DNA from: Aptenodytes patagonicus
Lineage: Eukaryota > Chordata > Aves > Sphenisciformes > Spheniscidae
Reading direction: 5' to 3'
NCBI RefSeq assembly: GCF_965638725.1
Contig: NC_134949.1
Span: 123,130,294-123,194,293 of the forward strand
DNA length: 64,000 nt
Shown: one piece after another, positions 59,739 to 64,000 of the stretch
Numbering within the stretch: position 1 is the first letter of the stretch
Layout of the letters: every line of letters begins with the position of its first letter
Made by a program: the position numbers and the translations under genes
The notes under the pieces: generated by a model
What the model saw: the letters and a program-made list of their open reading frames with translations, nothing else
The model's database searches: none
What the model was told of the DNA's origin: nothing

Positions 59739-60445
59739 GAATCATAGAATCATAGAATCATTGAGGTTGGAAAAGACCTCTAAGATCATCGAGTCCAACC
59801 ATCGACCCAACACCGCCACCCACTAAACCATGTCCCTAAGCGCCTCATCTACTCGTCTTTTAAATACCTCCAGGGATGGGGACTCAACCACTTCCCTGGG
59901 CAGCCTGTTCCAATGTTTAACCACTCTTTCTGTAAAGAAATTTTTCCTCACATCCAATCTAAACCTCCCCTGGTGCAACTTGAGGCCATTTCCTCTCGTC
60001 CTATCGCTTGTTACTTGGGAGAAGAGACCGACACCCACCTCGCTACAACCTCCTTTCAGGTAGTTGTAGAGAGCGATAAGGTCTCCCCTCAGCCTCCTTT
60101 TCTCCAGACTAAACAACCCCAGTTCCCTCAGCCGCTCCTCATAAGACTTGTTCTCCAAACCCTTCACCAGCCTCGTTGCCCTTCTCTGGACACGCTCCAG
60201 CACCTCAATGTCCTTCTTGTAGTGAGGGGTCCAAAACTGAACACAGTATTCGAGGTGTGGCCTCACCAGGGCCAAGTACAGGGGCACAATCACATCCCTA
60301 GTCCTGCTGGCCACACTATTTCTGATACAGGCCAGGATGCCATTGGCCGCCTTGGCCGCCGGGGCACACTGCCGGCTCATGTTCAGCCGGCTGTCGACCA
60401 ACACCCCCAGGTCCTTTTCCGACAGGCAGCTTTCCAGCCAAAAGT
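59739..60445 (-). mobile_element. CR1 LINE, 5'-truncated copy
   Basis: CR1 is the main non-LTR retrotransposon of birds. The + strand begins with GAATCATAGAATCATAGAAT and GAGGTTGGAAAAGACC, the reverse complement of the CR1 3' end with its short tandem tail. On the - strand an open frame runs to the stop at 59823 and carries the end of the reverse-transcriptase ORF2: [19 protein letters not shown], then [58 protein letters not shown] and [19 protein letters not shown]. Only about the last 200 residues remain, without the catalytic FADD region, so the copy is dead on arrival. The frame is undamaged, suggesting a fairly young insertion. The roughly 60 further codons upstream in the same frame (to 60632) are not CR1-like and are flanking DNA. 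It has the same orientation as RUNX1. Confidence 0.93.
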
Positions 60446-62339
60446 CACATTGAGTCACTATTTGCAGACATAGGATTACCTGCACCTTCCTCTTTAGGGC
60501 AATACCCTCCGTAACTGTGGGCTGGACTTGACCCTGCTGGTCCTGGGAGGGGATTGCTGATATCCTGGTGCCCAGCCCCAGAGCCATTGCCTGAGCCAGA
60601 CTCTGCCTTCGGGTGTTCAAAAAGGCAGTCATGAGCTCACGTCACAATGAAACACATCCTAGCTTTGTGTCTACATTTCAAGACAATTAAATATGAGGCT
60701 GAAAGTTCCTCGGAGGGATTATTCCCACTGGAAAACCAATGCCATGAAAAAAGGAGCAGAGTTGAATGAGGAAGTCTCTGCAGTCTACTGGGAGACATGG
60801 TGATAAAGGAATGACTACAACGTGGCCTCAGGTATCTTACAGGTTGCTCCTGATGATATGAACTAATTACTCCATATTAAAGTTCTTTAGCCTACACATA
60901 AAAAAAAAGTCCTCATCAATCTCTTCTTTTACACTTTCAGTGCTCCCTCCTCTTTTTCAACATGAAAGTAGTAGAAGAAAAAACTTACTCTCTGGAGCTT
61001 ACAGTCATTTTATCCACCACAAAACACTGACCTTGATGTGGACTAATTAGGATTGCAATAGATTATTAATACAAGTTGGTAAGGTGGAGTTTTGTCAGTA
61101 TAAAAGAGGCCTTTGAAGATAACAGCCATTTACACTTTCATGATCTCATCCCAAGTGCTCAGAAGGAAGCCTATAAACTAATAAAGTAGAATTCATCAAG
61201 GGGGACTCTGCACACACAGTGGAGTATCACCCTCCAAACTCTTATTCAGGATGGCAAATGAAATTTGCTTGGATTCTTTTAAATTCCAACACAAATCAGG
61301 ATTAAAACAACTTTTGGTAATAAGCACATCTCTGATGATCTAAAGACACACCGGTTCATTTTATTGACTTAGGGAAAATAAGTGACATATCAAATGCAAC
61401 CTTCATACTTTAACAACTGAGGTCACCTTGAGAAAAATGATACTGAGCCCAGTGGTATGAAACCTCTCTCTAGAGTGCAGCTTTGATTTACAAGGTGAAG
61501 TAAGGTCTTCTTCATGTGAACATATATTTGTGAAGTCAGTTTGACTTACAACGATGCATGGATTTTTTTTAAAAAGGAGGTAACTAAGAAACTGTTGCTC
61601 ATTATCGTACTAAACCAAAATGGACTTGTTGAAAACCCTATTAAATGATCTGCTCCTCTAGACTGTCAAGCTGTTTTTGAGGAGATCTACAAAACCAAAA
61701 TGGAAAATGAGTCAAGCCCAGAAGTATGTGCTGAAAGCCCCAACTCACTGGGTTGTCAGGGGCATTCAGTCCAGAAATACATTTAAAATACCGTTTAAGA
61801 AATGCTTTGCTTCCTTTACGAAATCCCTTGGCACTTGCTGTGTAGCCGAGGAATGCAGCATCCTGCCGTGCGGCGTCGGTCACTGATTCCAGCCCAACCT
61901 ATGGCACCGATGGGTGGCAGCAGGACATCTCCCCTGAATCCACCCTGAATCAGAGAGGCCGGAGGAGTATAGCCAGAGGAAGAAGGATTAAAAGGAAGGC
62001 AAAGACTCACCTCCTTTTTCAACCCTTCTCCACAGTTGCGGGAGCAGGAGTGCTCAAGACATGCACTAGGTCCAGCTCAACTTGCGTGTTCACTCTGCTG
62101 GCCATATTTAAGTGTTATACTGATTGATTTCAGAGCAGGCTAGATCTAAATCTAGGGGAAAAGATACAGGCGGCCCAAGCTTTGAAGTTAAAAGTTCTTC
62201 TCTCTTTAGTGCTACTGAAGATGCCAAGCAGAAGCTCAGCTGGGTTGCAACAGAAGCTGTTGCAGGGTTGAGGCCTCTCAGTAGTCCTTCCAAAGCAAGG
62301 TGCCAAAAGTGAGACCCCTGAATAAGTAGGTGTGGGGCT

Positions 62340-62670
62340 TTGAACATGCGGGGCTCAGCCAGCAGCGCCCTGGACACGCACTCTCCATCAGGGCGGTCGG
62401 GGAGGGGTCTGCCCCGAACAGGGAGGATACGCCTGTGCCACCCATCAGGGCAGCGATGCCTGGAGGAGAGCCGGGGGGAGCCTGCTGATGCCCCAACTCC
62501 CGTACGCCTCCCTGCCCATTCTCCTGGAGCTCTTCCTGCGGGGGACCCGGGACAACCAGGCTGCTTGGAAACATGCACTGCGGCCCCAAATTTTGTGTAC
62601 CTACGTCCCGATCATAATTTCTGGTTTGTGTGCAGGTGGGTGCTACCAGAATGGGTGGAGTAAGGAATAA
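62340..62670. other. GC-rich patch with overlapping ORFs, unassigned
   Basis: Both strands stay open here (107 codons on +, 156 on - starting at 62578). One + frame reads LPILLELFLRGTRDNQAAWK followed by HALRPQILCTYVPIIISGL before a possible GTGGGT donor. No domain is recognised and both strands being open points to composition. A GGGC-rich pair of near repeats (CATCAGGGCGG and CATCAGGGCAG) lies at 62385-62450. Confidence 0.3.
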
Positions 62671-64000
62671 CAGCATCGAAGGAAAATTGTAATCCAGTAT
62701 AGAAAAGAAGTGTCAACACATGTTGAATGTTGCAAAATGTCCCAGTGTGGAAGAAATAAAGTAATTCTCAGTATTAACCAACAAACAGCTGTTGTGTTGC
62801 CAGACTAAGGAAGATTTCTTTTTGGAATAGGAAATGTGTGGTGTTTTATACAAATAACAGTTTTGTTTCACTTTCTGTATTAATCATCTTAAAAATTAAC
62901 CTTTAATATACTAAACACTTCTGAACGGCTCGAAAAGTCTAGCTTGCTATAACCGCTTTTCAAATTACACCCTGTGACTAGCCTGTCTGCTCAGAAATAT
63001 CACGTAAAATTATTATTCTCTGTTAGCAGTTACAAACCTATGAAACACTGACATATCAAAAACTTTTTAGAAACTTAGCTAAACACAGCTAAACTCCACA
63101 GAATGTGCTGAACTGAGCCGTTTTAGACAACCGTGGCATGGAGAGTGAGATCACAAGTCATCATTATAAGCAAAAGGAACTTTTTCCCATTTAAGAAATT
63201 ATCTCAAAGCTAAACATAGTCGTGATATGTAAGCAAATATTAAATAAGTATTTAAGTAAGTGTAAGAGTAAGACCAAACAAAGGCATTCACATTTAATGT
63301 AAAAATCCAATGCGATGGCAAGAAACAAGGTTATTGTAGGTTATAGATTGTTGGCTTGGTCAGGGAAAAAAACCTTCAGAAATTGCCCTAATTTAAATAT
63401 TTTTTATGTCTACATTTTCACAGTTTTAAAAATGGGCAACATTTTGAAACAATTCATTTAAATTCAACCAGAAATTATATATTTGCTGCTGTTGTTTTGC
63501 AGTTGTTGATATTTTGGGACTGCCAGAGAAACAAAACAAAAAAACCTTTCATTTATTTGTGCAGCTCTTTAATCTGTTTAAATTAATATGCTGTATTACT
63601 CACTTTTCCCCCAATGTGATCCTAAAATGATCTCTTAGTTGCACTCACATTAGTATCTCCTGCCAGTGAATTAAATATGAAATGGTTTATTCCCCCGTCC
63701 TCCAGCAGCTCTTCCCCCATCCTCACACGCTCATTTAGCCAGTCTGAACTTACAGATAAGCTGATGATGAGACACTAGAAGGCAAAAACAGACAATTACC
63801 TAGGCAAATGTTTGAAGGATTTGGGCCCTGTGGCAAAAATGCTGTTTACTGAAGACTGAAAGCGCCATTTCTACTTAGTACAAGCCAGTGTGTCTGAACT
63901 CAGCAGTTCTGGATAGTGGCCACCAGTGGACTCAAAGCAAGGTTTATAGGTGCAAGATAACATCACGCTCCCGTCTGCATTTCATCACCGCAGGGCCTTC

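Larger units (their letters stand above)
49982..64000 (-). other. RUNX1: RUNX1 intron 6 (part)
   Basis: Everything right of exon 7 is inferred to be intron 6, which is about 35 kb in human. I looked for the preceding exon (ending near NPQPQSQMQ) and for the short alternative exon of the RUNX1a isoform and found neither. The interval holds a CpG island, a CR1 LINE fragment, an MIR fragment, simple repeats and many chance ORFs, listed separately where notable. Confidence 0.8.

Noticed and set aside
62108..62670. Overlapping ORFs on both strands, considered as a RUNX1 exon or a retroelement
   Set aside because: No RUNX1 exon 6 residues (no MQDTRQ junction or SLNHSTAFNPQ-like block) and no reverse-transcriptase or gag motif; several frames are open together.
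50000..64000. Search for RUNX1 exon 6 and the short alternative RUNX1a exon
   Set aside because: Neither the conserved end of exon 6 nor an exon encoding a short EEDTAPW-like tail was found; intron 6 appears to continue past the right edge.

Overview
The window looks like the convergent CLIC6-RUNX1 interval of a bird genome; a related archosaur is less likely. Three observations support this: (1) exons 2-6 of a chloride intracellular channel gene lie on the + strand at 7855-12586 with the standard CLIC exon lengths of 110, 126, 107 and 182 bp plus a terminal exon; (2) the last two coding exons of RUNX1, ending in the VWRPY motif, lie on the - strand at 45808-46301 and 49820-49981; (3) the one clear young transposon is a 5'-truncated CR1 LINE with the avian-type 3' tail of short ATTCTATG-like repeats. 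The exon lengths and order match the CLIC6-RUNX1 neighbourhood of human chromosome 21q22.

Layout. 1-7854 is the end of CLIC6 intron 1; the large first exon lies outside the window. 7855-13265 holds CLIC6 exons 2-6 and the 3' UTR. 13.3-41.3 kb is the space between the two genes, with no protein-coding gene in the human counterpart as far as I know. 41.3-45.8 kb is the long RUNX1 3' UTR. 45.8-50.0 kb holds the last two coding exons and the intron between them. 50-64 kb is part of RUNX1 intron 6. The Runt-domain exons lie beyond the right edge.

The most interesting find is in the CLIC6-RUNX1 gap. Four short exons on the - strand (25742-25847, 24679-24810, 21157-21191, 16679-16720) have splice sites whose phases agree, and they join into one 105-codon frame. 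The start codon has a strong Kozak context, a TATA box lies about 110 bp upstream, the first residues resemble a signal peptide, and an AATAAA lies about 100 nt after the stop. I do not recognise the predicted 104-residue, cysteine-free protein. It is my best candidate for an undescribed gene here.

Other points: the RUNX1 3' UTR can be mapped by similarity to the human UTR recalled from memory, including conserved miR-27 and miR-17-family sites and a degenerate poly(A) hexamer. A G-rich MAZ-like tract and a 51-nt hairpin follow that poly(A) site. Two CpG-rich islands, one intergenic at 32.7-33.5 kb and one in RUNX1 intron 6 at 53.8-54.4 kb, lack an assigned gene. Most other long ORFs are chance frames in GC-rich DNA or shadows of real exons. 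All alignments to human sequence are from memory, not from a search.
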